From: Nostoc sp. ATCC 43529
GTDB taxonomy: Bacteria; Cyanobacteriota; Cyanobacteriia; Cyanobacteriales; Nostocaceae
Direction of reading: 5' to 3'
Assembly (NCBI GenBank): GCA_003326205.1
Contig: LWTK01000034.1
Location: 1 to 64,000, forward strand
Length of the DNA: 64,000 nt
Part shown: in pieces, positions 29,101-36,120 of the stretch
Layout of the letters: every line of letters begins with the position of its first letter
Numbering within the stretch: position 1 is the stretch's first letter
Notes under the pieces: generated by a model
Told to the model about the DNA's origin: nothing
Databases searched by the model: none
The model's input: the letters and a program-made list of their open reading frames with translations, nothing else
Position numbers and translations under genes: made by a program

Positions 29101-29431
29101 CATAAGTAAATTGGCGTAGGGAAATACCGCCAAAATCCTCCATTACCAAGGCATAGCCATTGTGATAGGGTTCGAGGCTGTAGGGTTTGATGATGCCAGA
29201 AATATCTAGATTTTTGGCGATCGCATATTGGTTGCGAAACTGTACTAATTCGCCCAAAGTCGGGTATTCTCGTTTTAAGAGCTTGATGACAACTGGCTGG
29301 CGATGCCTGGGTTGGGCTGCGCCTACGCATTCTCGTATTGCCCGATATACATGAGTGCGAGAACCTGAATAAAGTTGTTCCACAATCTCGTAGCTAGCGA
29401 TTTTTACAGTTTCAACAACTTTTGCGCTCAT
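23126..29431 (-). CDS. Giant Ser/Thr kinase - AAA ATPase - GAF/PAS - histidine kinase
   Basis: This is a 2101-residue soluble signalling protein. An N-terminal Hanks-type kinase (about 13-275) has a VIK lysine at 50, HKDIKPAN at 140-147 and LIDFSIAS at about 159-166, where the usual DFG is DFS. A large STAND/AAA-type ATPase follows, with Walker A GFSGIGKTA at about 342-350 and Walker B VIFLDDLQWAD. Next is a long TPR-like helical region (about 740-1330). A GAF domain lies around 1370-1530, with LLGVLYLENNL, then two PAS domains. The end is a histidine kinase with GVAHEMNNPLG (His near 1842) and an ATPase domain with DNGKGM and GTGLGLAIARQI. Such triple-function kinases are typical of Nostocales. 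The signal and the response regulator are unknown. Confidence 0.95.
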   Translation of the reverse strand: MSAKVVETVKIASYEIVEQLYSGSRTHVYRAIRECVGAAQPRHRQPVVIKLLKREYPTLGELVQFRNQYAIAKNLDISGIIKPYSLEPYHNGYALVMEDFGGISLRQFTYAKPLKLQEFLPIALQLLDTLHQLHQQRVIHKDIKPANILIHPDTKQVKLIDFSIASVLPRETQEIQSINGLEGTLAYLSPEQTGRMNRGIDYRSDFYSLGVTFFELLSGQLPFTSDEPMELVHSHIAKQPNSICDLNAEMPLMLGEIIGKLMAKNAEDRYQSALGLKYDLEKCCQEWQATGKHTWFDLAQHDISDRFVIPEKLYGREQEVQTLVEAFGRVANGAAELMLVAGFSGIGKTAVVNEVHKPIVRWSGYFIKGKYDQFNRNIPLSAFVRACRDLMTQLFSESDSQLEQWRNKILSALGESGQVIIDVIPELEQIIGKQAPAPELSGSAAQNRFNLLFVKFIQVFATREHPLVIFLDDLQWADSASLNLLKLLMDETLNGYLFIIGAYRDNEVFAAHPLILTLKEIEKVAKVNTLTLIPLNQADVNNLIADTLSCSTEVALPLTELVYQKAKGNPFFTTQFLKALYDEGLITFDWHTGFWQCDVAQVRSLALTDDVVGFMAIQLLKLSPNTQEVLKLAACIGNQFDLSTLAIVYQKSQTETATDLWKALQEGLVIPTNEVYKFYQQESLVNSHLSFVDELQQITNDQGQKTGYKFLHDRVQQAAYSLIPEEQKQATHLKIGQLLLNNTPVTELDANLFEIVNQLNIGKSLIIEQSPQIKIAELNLQAAQKAKAAIAYAAAYQYSTTGISLLTFSQSQDEYCWKNHYELTLALYELAAETAYLSGDFGQMEQWIDIVMQEAKTSVDKMKVYAVKIQAYMAQVKKLEAVKIGLEALQLVGVTIPESPEPSDIQQALTQVASNLEAKNIEELINLPLMTDIEHLCAAKMLATIGPATYQAAPILFPLVICELMNLSINYGNSPFSSYGYACYGILLNAVFHNIKLAYKIGKIALNLAEKFNFPDIKSSTFFVVGVCIAHGKVHVRETLPILSDAFQSGLEGGNFIFATHAAIHKSQHTYLMGQELTIVAQEMATISDMLFRLKQQNALNFHQIFQQSAINLLNYSEYPCLLQGEVYNEKIALPKLLDAHDRTGLHHFYFNKLILCYFFGNYLQAQENALQAEQYLDGVPGLLVVPVSYFYDSLAHLAIYPSLADSQRENLLNRVTNNQEKMKQWATDVPMNFQHKFDLVAAEQYRILGNKAEAMDYYDRAITLAKEHGYTQEEALANELAANFYLDWGKQRIAQEYMIEAYYGYARWGAKAKVADLEKRYPQLLAPILQQTRSSLSTSETIFNLGITSTSSATSSSTSVSVALDLAAVLKASQILAGEIELEKLLSTLLNILIENSGAEKCVLLLSDEEQLMVQSVTYGDFCPVLVKPQFFEDSEDVPVSLINTVKRSLQATVIIDARTNGQLTNDPYIQRQQPKSILCSPILHQGKLLGVLYLENNLVSGAFTSDRVELLNLLCAQAAISLENARLYGNSQTYAQQLAQSLAKLQASETRFQNLANNIPGMVYQFRLAADGSISTPYVSSGCLELYGLEPELVIAGTHSLYATNHPDDNPAITQAMIYSAQTLTPFEQEWRIILPSGTVKWIQSAARPERQADGAIVWDGVVIDISDRKQVEASLAKEREFLNAIIHNITDGIVVCDATGKLILFNKATREFHGLSVESLAPEEWAENFDLYQADGETPLSMTEIPLFRAFQGEIVENAEMIIAPKHGSKRILLASGQAIIDAAGNKLGAVAVMRDISDRKQSELALQQKSQDLEQALTNLQNAQLQIIQSEKMSALGNLVAGVAHEMNNPLGFISASLKQTKPTIADLVEHLRLYQEILPNKSEEILDHAQEIDLDYTLEDLPKVIDSMTMACERLKNISTSLRTFSRADRDYKVPFNIHQGIDSTILILKHRLKANEQRPAIEVLTEYSNLPQIECFPGQLNQVFMNLLANAIDALEDSNHGRSFEEIQLNPNLIRIQTFLENNCVKVIIADNGKGMSEEVKQNIFDHLFTTKGVGKGTGLGLAIARQIVEEAHRGKLTCNSILGKGTEFIIDISV

Positions 29432-29520
29432 AAATTTTTACTAGAATTCCTTGTCTCAGGTTTAGAATTCCCTAGACAGCATCCTGGTTAACAGATATGG
29501 GAAAATTTGCATAGGGCACA

Positions 29521-29548
29521 GGGCATTGGGCATTGGGCATTGGGCCTT
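29521..29548. repeat. STRR, GGGCATT units
   Basis: Three GGGCATT heptamers plus one GGGCCTT unit lie upstream of the giant kinase gene; the same word recurs at 40010, 43744 (complement) and 54232. Confidence 0.85.
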
Positions 29549-29562
29549 GGGGTAAGAGGGAA

Positions 29563-29626
29563 AAGTCTTTGATATTTCGTCAACGAGTCTTTGATATTCG
29601 CAAACGAGTCTTTGGTACTCGATAAA
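29563..29626. repeat. Three tandem copies of a 21-22-base repeat
   Basis: The units begin at 29563, 29585 and 29606 and share GAGTCTTTGATATTCG, the third copy reading GGTACTCG. They end three bases before the stop codon of the MBL-fold gene and do not resemble the heptamer class. Function is unknown: regulator binding sites or an RNA structure are possible. Confidence 0.7.
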
Positions 29627-29628
29627 TT

Positions 29629-30363
29629 TTAAAGTAGCGGCTGTAACCGCAGCAAAGCTTGTAAATCCAAAGAGGCGAGGTGTTGGTAAGCTCCATCTAT
29701 GGCACGCTTGCCTCTCAAGAAACCTGTATTAGCTCCGGGGCAAATGTACTCAAGAGTTTCTGGTGTAAAACGTTCTAATAACAACCGAAGACTCTTAATT
29801 TGTCGCGGCCAGTGAAAAGTTTTCGCTGTCCGTAATAGTACTGGTTGACCTTGCTGGTTGGGGAGTAAATGACGACCGGAAAACAGGATACCTCCAAATT
29901 CACTGTAGTATAGGCAAGATGAACCAGGAGAATGACCTGGTGTCCAAATCACTTGTGTTTCTGGATCGATAATAAATTCTTGGCTAAAAGTAGTTACGGT
30001 TAAGCCTGGTAATAAATAAGCTTCCTGTTCTTGAATCAGGACTTTGCACTCAAAAATTTGCTGAAATTCAGCGGTCTTGCCAATAGCGCCTCGATGGGTG
30101 AGAAATAACCAATCCACGCCCCCATGTGCTGCTAAAAAATCTTGATTTGTTTGGTCTAGGCTAGGGCAGTCTATGAGGATATTGCTTTCATTTCTTACAA
30201 TAAAATAAGAGGTTCCCCCTAATGTGTCCCGATTGGGTGGGAAAGCAAAAATGCTCTCTTGTGCGAAGTCCATTTTTAGAGAATCTTCGCTAGAAATTTC
30301 GTTCGGGAACACAACCCGTGGTGGGTTGGTTGTGCGACTCGGCTGTTGAGGTGAAGGGGACAT
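29629..30363 (-). CDS. MBL-fold protein with degenerate metal site
   Basis: The protein has 244 residues. The fold is recognisable from NILIDCPSLDQTN, VDWLFLTHRG, the strand-turn VIWTPGHSPGSSCLYY and GGILFSGRHLL. In active metallo-beta-lactamase enzymes the third element reads THxHxDH; here it is THRGAIGK, so most zinc ligands are missing, and the later Asp (usually in SGD) is replaced by Arg in SGRHLL. Only the His in TPGHSPG remains. The protein is thus probably not a standard metal hydrolase and may have a binding or structural role. It is a single gene divergent from the S2P protease. Confidence 0.8.
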   Translation of the reverse strand: MSPSPQQPSRTTNPPRVVFPNEISSEDSLKMDFAQESIFAFPPNRDTLGGTSYFIVRNESNILIDCPSLDQTNQDFLAAHGGVDWLFLTHRGAIGKTAEFQQIFECKVLIQEQEAYLLPGLTVTTFSQEFIIDPETQVIWTPGHSPGSSCLYYSEFGGILFSGRHLLPNQQGQPVLLRTAKTFHWPRQIKSLRLLLERFTPETLEYICPGANTGFLRGKRAIDGAYQHLASLDLQALLRLQPLL

Positions 30364-30557
30364 AATGTAAAGAACCGAAACTGAGGAGTTGTGGATAATC
30401 TGGTTACAGTGTAAAAATTCTCAAGGATTGAAACTTAAGCGTTAACTAGCAATGTTAACGGTTGGTTAAAAAATTAGGGTTTGAGGTCTACCTTGTAGTT
30501 AAGGCGATGGTGCTAAAGCTACTGGTGGGGCATTTTGTCAAAATTACTGAAAATAAT

Positions 30558-32081
30558 ATGGAATTTTGGTTTTTGTTTCTCCTCCTACTGGGGCTAGCTA
30601 CTTATCTAATGGTGCAGCATAGCGTCGCTCAGATCACCCGGACGCCAGTATGGTTGTTGTGGTTGGTTTTAATGACACCAGCATTGCTGTTGATTGGATG
30701 GATGCTGATGTACGGGGCGAAACAACCTCCGCCAGTAGCGTTGTTCATGTGGTCTTTATTTATCTGCATACTGTTTTACTGGATATTGTTTCAATGGGGG
30801 CGTCGAGTACCAACAAATACACAGACCGATGAAGCCCAAGCCCAAGCCTCAGAATCACAGGCAATTACACAGCCTACCGCAGAAACAACAGTGCGTCCAA
30901 TTGAACCAAGAGAAGAAACTCAACTGCGAAATTGTTTTCCTTGGTCTGTATATTACGTTCAAAATATTGAGTATCGACCACAAGCGGTGATTTGTCGCGG
31001 CCAGTTGCGAACTAAAGCTAGCAATGCTTACCAACAGATTAAGGCTAATATTGAAGCACAATTTGGCGATCGCTTTCTCCTAATCTTTCAAGAAGGTTTC
31101 AATGGCAAACCTTTCTTTGTACTGGTTCCTAACACTCAAGCTACTAAACAGACAGATACGCCACAACGCGGCCAACAACAGTTAACTCGACCAGGATTAG
31201 CGCTTTTACTGCTTCTCGCTACTTTGCTAACTACTACTTTGGTAGGAGTGGAAATTGCTGGTGTTTCTCTCCCACGCACATCGGAAATAGGATCTTTGCT
31301 GAAAACTCTATTTAGCCCTGATGTTCTCCTCCAAGGTTTGCCCTATGCTTTAGGACTAATGGCAATTTTAGGCACTCATGAACTCGGACATTATCTAACA
31401 GCTAGATTCTACAATATTCGCTCGACTTTGCCTTATTTTATTCCTGTACCTTTCTTCTTGGGAACATTTGGTGCATTCATTCAAATGCGTAGTCCGATTC
31501 CTAACCGCAAAGCTTTATTTGATATTAGTATTGCTGGCCCCCTTGCGGGCTTTGTGGTCACGTTACCGATTTTAATTTGGGGATTGGCTCATTCTGATGT
31601 GGTTGCTCTGAATGAAAAAACTCGACTTTTGAATCCTGATGCCCTCAATCCAAAGTATTCTATTTTATTAGCCCTACTCTCAAAGTTAGCTTTGGGAAGT
31701 CAATTAACAGCAAAATCGGCTCTTGATTTGCATCCACTGGCAGTAGCCGGTTTCTTAGGATTAGTTGTCACCGCTTTAAATTTAATGCCTGTGGGACAAT
31801 TAGATGGAGGTCACATTGTCCATGCAATGTTTGGACAACGAACTGCAATTGTAATTGGTCAAATTGCTCGCGTATTGTTACTATTACTTTCTTTAGTTCG
31901 AGAAGAGTTTTTGTTGTGGGCAATTATCCTACTATTTATGCCATTGGTTGATGAACCTGCCCTGAATGATGTTACTGAATTGGATAATAAACGTGACGTT
32001 TGGGGATTATTATCAATGGCATTGTTGGTTATTATTGTTTTACCACTACCGCAGGCGATCGCCAACCTTTTACAAATTTAA
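30558..32081 (+). CDS. Site-2-protease family (M50) membrane protease, EGY-like
   Basis: The protein has 507 residues from ATG 30558; an open frame extends 32 codons upstream but the hydrophobic N-terminus begins at this ATG. Two N-terminal helices (about 3-25, 36-55) are followed by a soluble domain of about 110 residues and then a multi-helix membrane protease core. The zinc-binding GTHELGHYLTARFY motif and the second-half NLMPVGQLDGGHI (NxxPxxxLDG) are both intact. The layout matches the cyanobacterial and chloroplast EGY type, which act in regulated intramembrane proteolysis in thylakoid-linked functions. The substrate is unknown. Confidence 0.92.
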   Translation: MEFWFLFLLLLGLATYLMVQHSVAQITRTPVWLLWLVLMTPALLLIGWMLMYGAKQPPPVALFMWSLFICILFYWILFQWGRRVPTNTQTDEAQAQASESQAITQPTAETTVRPIEPREETQLRNCFPWSVYYVQNIEYRPQAVICRGQLRTKASNAYQQIKANIEAQFGDRFLLIFQEGFNGKPFFVLVPNTQATKQTDTPQRGQQQLTRPGLALLLLLATLLTTTLVGVEIAGVSLPRTSEIGSLLKTLFSPDVLLQGLPYALGLMAILGTHELGHYLTARFYNIRSTLPYFIPVPFFLGTFGAFIQMRSPIPNRKALFDISIAGPLAGFVVTLPILIWGLAHSDVVALNEKTRLLNPDALNPKYSILLALLSKLALGSQLTAKSALDLHPLAVAGFLGLVVTALNLMPVGQLDGGHIVHAMFGQRTAIVIGQIARVLLLLLSLVREEFLLWAIILLFMPLVDEPALNDVTELDNKRDVWGLLSMALLVIIVLPLPQAIANLLQI

Positions 32082-32257
32082 ATAACAGACCCTTTAAACA
32101 CACGCGGATTAACGACTGCTAGAAATCGGAATGTTAATGCGATTGCCAATGTTTAAACGAGCTATGAGCGCAGTCCAACCAGTTTGGCGGCTTGCTCCTA
32201 TTTTATTGGTCCAAATATTCCACAAGTTCACAAGTTTGGGTTGTATTAGCCAATATT

Positions 32258-32282
32258 AAACCTTCGTGATTGGCGAAGGTTT
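32258..32282 (+). terminator. Stem-loop after the M50 protease gene
   Basis: AAACCTTCG (32258-32266) and CGAAGGTTT (32274-32282) form a perfect 9-base stem with a 7-base loop between two convergent genes. The T-run after it is short, so termination efficiency is uncertain. Confidence 0.5.
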
Positions 32283-32308
32283 TGCTGATAAAAAATATTA
32301 AATTTAAT

Positions 32309-32325
32309 CCCCCAGAAATAGGGGG
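32309..32325 (-). terminator. Possible terminator of the bilin lyase gene
   Basis: CCCCC (32309-32313) pairs with GGGGG (32321-32325) around a 7-base loop. On the minus strand the stem is followed by ATTAAATTTAATATTTTTT. It is about 20 bases past the stop of the lyase gene. Confidence 0.45.
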
Positions 32326-32342
32326 AAAATTTTGTATCAAAA

Positions 32343-32909
32343 CTAACTCGATACTGAGCTAGCTGCCTCAGAAGTCTTCGCCGCAGGTGGAAAGCCACCC
32401 AAGCGAATCTCAGAAGTGAAGGAAGTGATACTAAACCCACCAGAGCGCTTTAAGACATTCACCCGCATTCGCAAATTGGGGCTAGCAAACCACAGACGCT
32501 CCTCAGACTGCATGGTTTCATCTTCTGTAGTTAGAGTCAAAGCACCATCACTATCTATCTGATAGCGTCCAGGAACTGGAGTTTTTTGGGCATCAACTAT
32601 CTGCCTGAGTAACTTGCCTTGGGCCGGATTATCGGTATCAGGTACTGAAACTAAGACGGTTGAACCACTATGTTTTACTTGCTCCCGTTCCATTGTGCCG
32701 TTCCAAGTGACTTTTAGACCACAGGAGGCGGAACTAGGGTTAATTGCGTACTGTTGACACAATTTGCTTACTTCTGGATGATCTGCTGGTAGTGTCTCGA
32801 TAATGGTGTCTGACTTGCCATGTTCAGATTGATTTAAAGCTAAATGATGAATAGTACGATGAGAAAACCATTTACCAGCACTTAACTCAAAAAACTCTTC
32901 AATATTCAT
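32343..32909 (-). CDS. cpcS: Phycobiliprotein lyase, CpcS/CpeS family
   Basis: The protein has 188 residues and belongs to the lipocalin-like S-type bilin lyases, which attach phycocyanobilin or a related bilin to a cysteine of phycobiliprotein beta subunits. Family features are the N-terminal [23 protein letters not shown], the central VTWNGT strand, and [19 protein letters not shown] with the conserved Trp and Arg residues. The C-terminal Ser/Ala tail is variable. It lies 75 bases downstream of a HEAT-repeat gene, a pairing that suggests a shared role in phycobilisome assembly or turnover. CpcS, CpcU and CpeS cannot be told apart safely by eye. Confidence 0.88.
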   Translation of the reverse strand: MNIEEFFELSAGKWFSHRTIHHLALNQSEHGKSDTIIETLPADHPEVSKLCQQYAINPSSASCGLKVTWNGTMEREQVKHSGSTVLVSVPDTDNPAQGKLLRQIVDAQKTPVPGRYQIDSDGALTLTTEDETMQSEERLWFASPNLRMRVNVLKRSGGFSITSFTSEIRLGGFPPAAKTSEAASSVSS

Positions 32910-32984
32910 GAATGAAATTACCCTGCATCAAAATGCAAAAATTCCCACTTAATTATTATTAAAAGGTAGCAGGAGGCTTTAATA

Positions 32985-33665
32985 TTAAGCTTGATTACCT
33001 ATTTCCTCAAGCCTCTTGAGGCTAATTCTTGCTGCCTCAGCAACGTTGTAATGATTGTCTTTTTCCAGATATTTCAACGCTGAGACGCTCTTAGGAGTTG
33101 GAAGATTGCCCAAGGCTTCAGCCAAACGTTGCCTAATAAACCAATCATCTGATTGAGCAAACCGCAGGATACTATCAACAGACTCAACGGCTCTAATTTC
33201 TCCAAGCGCGGAGATTGCAGCCTCTTGCAATACTTTTTCTTTGCTATCGAGGGCTTGTAGCAGAAGTTGACGGGCACGCGGATCTTTAAGATTACCTAGC
33301 GATACGGCTGCGCTAAAGCGTACTAACCAATCAGTATCTTCATAAAACGCCCGTGAGAGTGCCTCAAAAGCTCTGACATCACCTAAATATCCTAAAGCAC
33401 CAGCGGCATCAGCACGCATACCATAATCTGGATCGTTTTCGAGAATTCTGACCAAAATTGGATAACATTCTGGTGTAGGCTTGACTCCAAGGGCAAAGAT
33501 CGCCATCGATCGCAATTGCAAAGATTCGTCGTCTAGTACTTTTTTAATCAAAGGTACTGCATCCTCAGCTGCAACATGACGCAGATTAGCAAGGGCTACC
33601 ATGCGATCGCGCAAATCAGGACTTTCTAACTGAGTAGAAATTTCTTCTAAGCTTAAAGTTGTCAT
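32985..33665 (-). CDS. HEAT-repeat protein (phycocyanin lyase/NblB-like)
   Basis: The protein has 226 residues and is built almost entirely of five or six HEAT/PBS-lyase-type repeats of about 31 residues (for example RSMAIFALGVKPTPECYPILVRIL, AAGALGYLGDVRAFEALSRAF, AAVSLGNLKDPRARQLLLQAL). This architecture is shared by CpcE/CpcF bilin lyases and by NblB, which helps dismantle phycobilisomes during starvation. The neighbouring CpcS-type lyase supports a phycobilisome link. I chose the ATG at 33663-33665; a TTG three codons upstream is less likely. Which of these functions applies is not decided. Confidence 0.82.
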   Translation of the reverse strand: MTTLSLEEISTQLESPDLRDRMVALANLRHVAAEDAVPLIKKVLDDESLQLRSMAIFALGVKPTPECYPILVRILENDPDYGMRADAAGALGYLGDVRAFEALSRAFYEDTDWLVRFSAAVSLGNLKDPRARQLLLQALDSKEKVLQEAAISALGEIRAVESVDSILRFAQSDDWFIRQRLAEALGNLPTPKSVSALKYLEKDNHYNVAEAARISLKRLEEIGNQA

Positions 33666-33935
33666 TTGGTTCAAAACGTTTTCTTTACTTATCTTAATTT
33701 ACCCGATCCCTTCATCAGGCTGTCGCCATCATAAAGTACGAGTTTGGCGACTTTACAAAATGGCTCAATTATGAGTCAAAAATAAATAAATGTTAATTCC
33801 TGCAAGATTGTGTATGGAATTTAGCAGTCAGATTTAACACTTAGCTGTGCCTGAGGTGTGAAGAGAAGACTTGATAAGGGACGTAGGTTAGGGGTGTGAC
33901 TGTGAAATACACCGTTAACCTTTAGGAAAATCACA

Positions 33936-34487
33936 ATGGTTCAACTTAGCGAACGTCCAGGCACTAAAAAAATCACAAACTTGCGCGATAAGTTCGTCTA
34001 CGAACTTGGTGGAATATACGATGCTGAACATCGCTTTTTGGAAGCTCAGCAGCTAATGTGGCAGTGTAGCCAACATAACCAATTGAAGTCCTTGCTCGAA
34101 ACCCATATTCGGGAAACCGAGCAGCAAATTAGAAATCTGGAGCAAGTATTCAGCAACTTGGGACAGCAACCACAGCGGGTGACTTGTGACGCTGCGGCTG
34201 GCCTAATTAGCGATGCCCAAAAGTTAACACTACTGGCTGCTGATAATCCTAAAATTGTGGAACTAGGATTGGCAGGAGCGCAGGCTAAGGTCGAACAATT
34301 GGAAATTGCTTGCTATCGCAGCTTGATTAAAGGTGCTGAACAGATGGGGCAAAACGAAGTTGTGCGACTGCTACAGCAGAACTTACAACAGGAAGAACAG
34401 ACAGCCCAAAAGATTGAGCAGCATCTCCCGCACTTACTTCAAGAAGCCAAATCTGCTGAAAGTTCAAGTGGTAATAGGTCTCGCTAA
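33936..34487 (+). CDS. DUF892 family ferritin-like protein
   Basis: The protein has 183 residues and is a four-helix bundle of the YciE/YciF/DUF892 type. The helices carry acidic and His residues that resemble a di-iron site: YELGGIYDAEHRFLEA, LLETHIRETEQQIRNLEQVF, AKVEQLEIACYRSLIKGAEQ and LLQQNLQQEEQTAQKIEQHL. Such proteins are stress-induced in many bacteria; ferroxidase activity is suspected rather than proven. Translation starts 8 bases after an AGGAAAA site. It is a single gene divergent from the HEAT protein and followed by a strong hairpin. Confidence 0.88.
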   Translation: MVQLSERPGTKKITNLRDKFVYELGGIYDAEHRFLEAQQLMWQCSQHNQLKSLLETHIRETEQQIRNLEQVFSNLGQQPQRVTCDAAAGLISDAQKLTLLAADNPKIVELGLAGAQAKVEQLEIACYRSLIKGAEQMGQNEVVRLLQQNLQQEEQTAQKIEQHLPHLLQEAKSAESSSGNRSR

Positions 34488-34523
34488 TCTCTTGTAGGAT
34501 CAATGTAGTAGACTGAGATACAA

Positions 34524-34554
34524 CAAAAGCAAGGCAATTGTGACCTTGCTTTTG
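34524..34554. terminator. Hairpin terminator between convergent genes
   Basis: CAAAAGCAAGG (34524-34534) and CCTTGCTTTTG (34544-34554) form a perfect 11-base stem with a 9-base loop. A-rich and T-rich flanks on either side make it suitable as a bidirectional terminator for the DUF892 gene and the Rpn-type fragment. Confidence 0.75.
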
Positions 34555-34607
34555 TGCTATATCAGCCCTTTTTTGAATCAACTACAAATACTAAAAAAAG
34601 AGCATCT

Positions 34608-35004
34608 TTATTGCTGCTGTTGCAACCAGGCTACTAAATCACTTTCAGTAGAAAAATCTAGTAAGGCTTCAGCTAAGTCTTCTAACTGAGTTAACGATAA
34701 CTTACCTAGCTGCTGTTGCAACTCAGTAGTAATTGCACCAATGCGTCTTGTTAATAAACGTTGGATGATTTTCAATTCTCCTTGTTGTATTCCTTCTTCC
34801 ATCCAACTGGTGACGATTTGCATAACTCCCTCTTGTTGAGTTGGTTCAAATTGAGCAATTTCAGCCTGAAAAATTTGTTTTTCTTGGGTATTTAGTCGTA
34901 GGTAAGTGTCAATGAAACCGGAAATTAATTGCATCCGTGCTGGATCTAATTGCAACGTAGCTAGCAGGCGCAGACACTCAGATTTTACTCTGGGGGGGTC
35001 TTTT
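34608..35004 (-). pseudogene. 5'-truncated duplicate of the Rpn-type nuclease gene
   Basis: This stretch repeats the last about 130 codons of the complete gene at 35046-35942, with roughly 90% matching residues (for example RMQLISGFIDTYLRLN, QQGELKIIQR, SLTQLEDLAEALLDFST). It lacks the N-terminal nuclease region. Homology breaks off at about 35004, after which unrelated DNA of 41 bases precedes the stop of the complete copy. A 115-codon frame from ATG 34953-34955 remains open, but with no upstream nuclease domain it is probably a leftover of a tandem duplication and deletion. Confidence 0.8.
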
Positions 35005-35045
35005 ATCTACGAAAGGCTACGCCAACGCTTGATGAAATACATATG

Positions 35046-35942
35046 TTATTGCTGTTGCAACCACGCCACTAAATCAGCTTCAGTAGAAAAATCTAGTAAA
35101 GCTTCAGCTAAGTCTTCTAACTGAGTTAACGATAACCCACTTAGCTGCTGTTGTAATTCCGGAGTAATTACACCAATTCGTCTTATTAATTGACGCTGGA
35201 TGATTTTCAATTCTCCTTGTTGTATTCCTTCTTCCATCCAACTGGTGACGATTTGCATAACTCCCTCTTGTTGAGTTGGTTCAAATTGAGCAATTTCAGC
35301 CTGAAAAATTTCTTTCTCTTGGACATTTAGTCGTAGGTAGGTGTCGATAAAGCCGGAAATCAATTGCATCCGTGCTGGATCTAATTGCAACGTAGCTAAC
35401 AGGCGCAGACACTCAGATTTTACTCTGGGACGGTCTTTTGGTGCTATGCTCATTTTAGCCATGAGTGCGCTAGCTACGGGATTTTGTTGTTGCAAGAATT
35501 CTCGCCAATTCAAGCGATTCAACTGGATAACATCATAGTTGAACTGCAACACAACTTTGTTGGGAAATACTACTTGATGAAAATTGGGTTCGAGTTTTTT
35601 GGGGCTATCGTAAGAAAATAAGGCGATGGGATAAACTGGCAGAGCGTATTTTTCGTATAATCTAGCGAAGTAACGATACATCCGTAAATCAAAAGCTTCT
35701 TGATAATAAGCTTGATGTTCTAAATGTACGAGAAAACACGATTCTTGTTCTCTAAATCTGGCTTTTACTACTATGTCAGTTTCATATTTTTCTCCAGCAG
35801 TAACATCCGTAAATACTTCTTTGTCGAGAAAGGTGATGGTGTCTCTTTCTAAATAAGCAGTTATCTCTGGAAAGAATAATTCAAGGAATTCCCAGAAGAA
35901 GGTGGTTAGCAGTTCTTTGAATAAGCGATCGTGGTCTATCAT
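35046..35942 (-). CDS. Rpn-family (recombination-promoting nuclease/DUF4351-type) protein
   Basis: The protein has 298 residues. The N-terminal part matches the Rpn/PDDEXK transposase-like nuclease family: DRLFKELLTTFFWEFLELFFP, then TDIVVKARFREQESCFLVHLEHQA, where Asp, Glu and Gln give the modified PD-(D/E)XQ site. The C-terminal about 100 residues are a DUF4351-type helical region (GELKIIQRQLIRRIG, LSLTQLEDLAEALLDF). These genes are numerous in filamentous cyanobacteria. Homologues promote recombination or act as antiphage or growth-inhibiting nucleases. The complete copy looks intact, with an ATG start at 35940-35942. Its 3' part is duplicated downstream. Confidence 0.87.
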   Translation of the reverse strand: MIDHDRLFKELLTTFFWEFLELFFPEITAYLERDTITFLDKEVFTDVTAGEKYETDIVVKARFREQESCFLVHLEHQAYYQEAFDLRMYRYFARLYEKYALPVYPIALFSYDSPKKLEPNFHQVVFPNKVVLQFNYDVIQLNRLNWREFLQQQNPVASALMAKMSIAPKDRPRVKSECLRLLATLQLDPARMQLISGFIDTYLRLNVQEKEIFQAEIAQFEPTQQEGVMQIVTSWMEEGIQQGELKIIQRQLIRRIGVITPELQQQLSGLSLTQLEDLAEALLDFSTEADLVAWLQQQ

Positions 35943-36120
35943 GCCAAATTTATATCATGTCTTGAATTGAAGAGCGATCGCTTTTTTTAACGAACCACAG
36001 AGACGCAGAGAACACAGAGGAAGGAGATAAGAGGCAATACTTGTGGTAAGCTACGCTAACGTACAGTCTAAACATCATATTTTGATTACGATTAATAATA
36101 GACTGACTCTATAAATTTAT

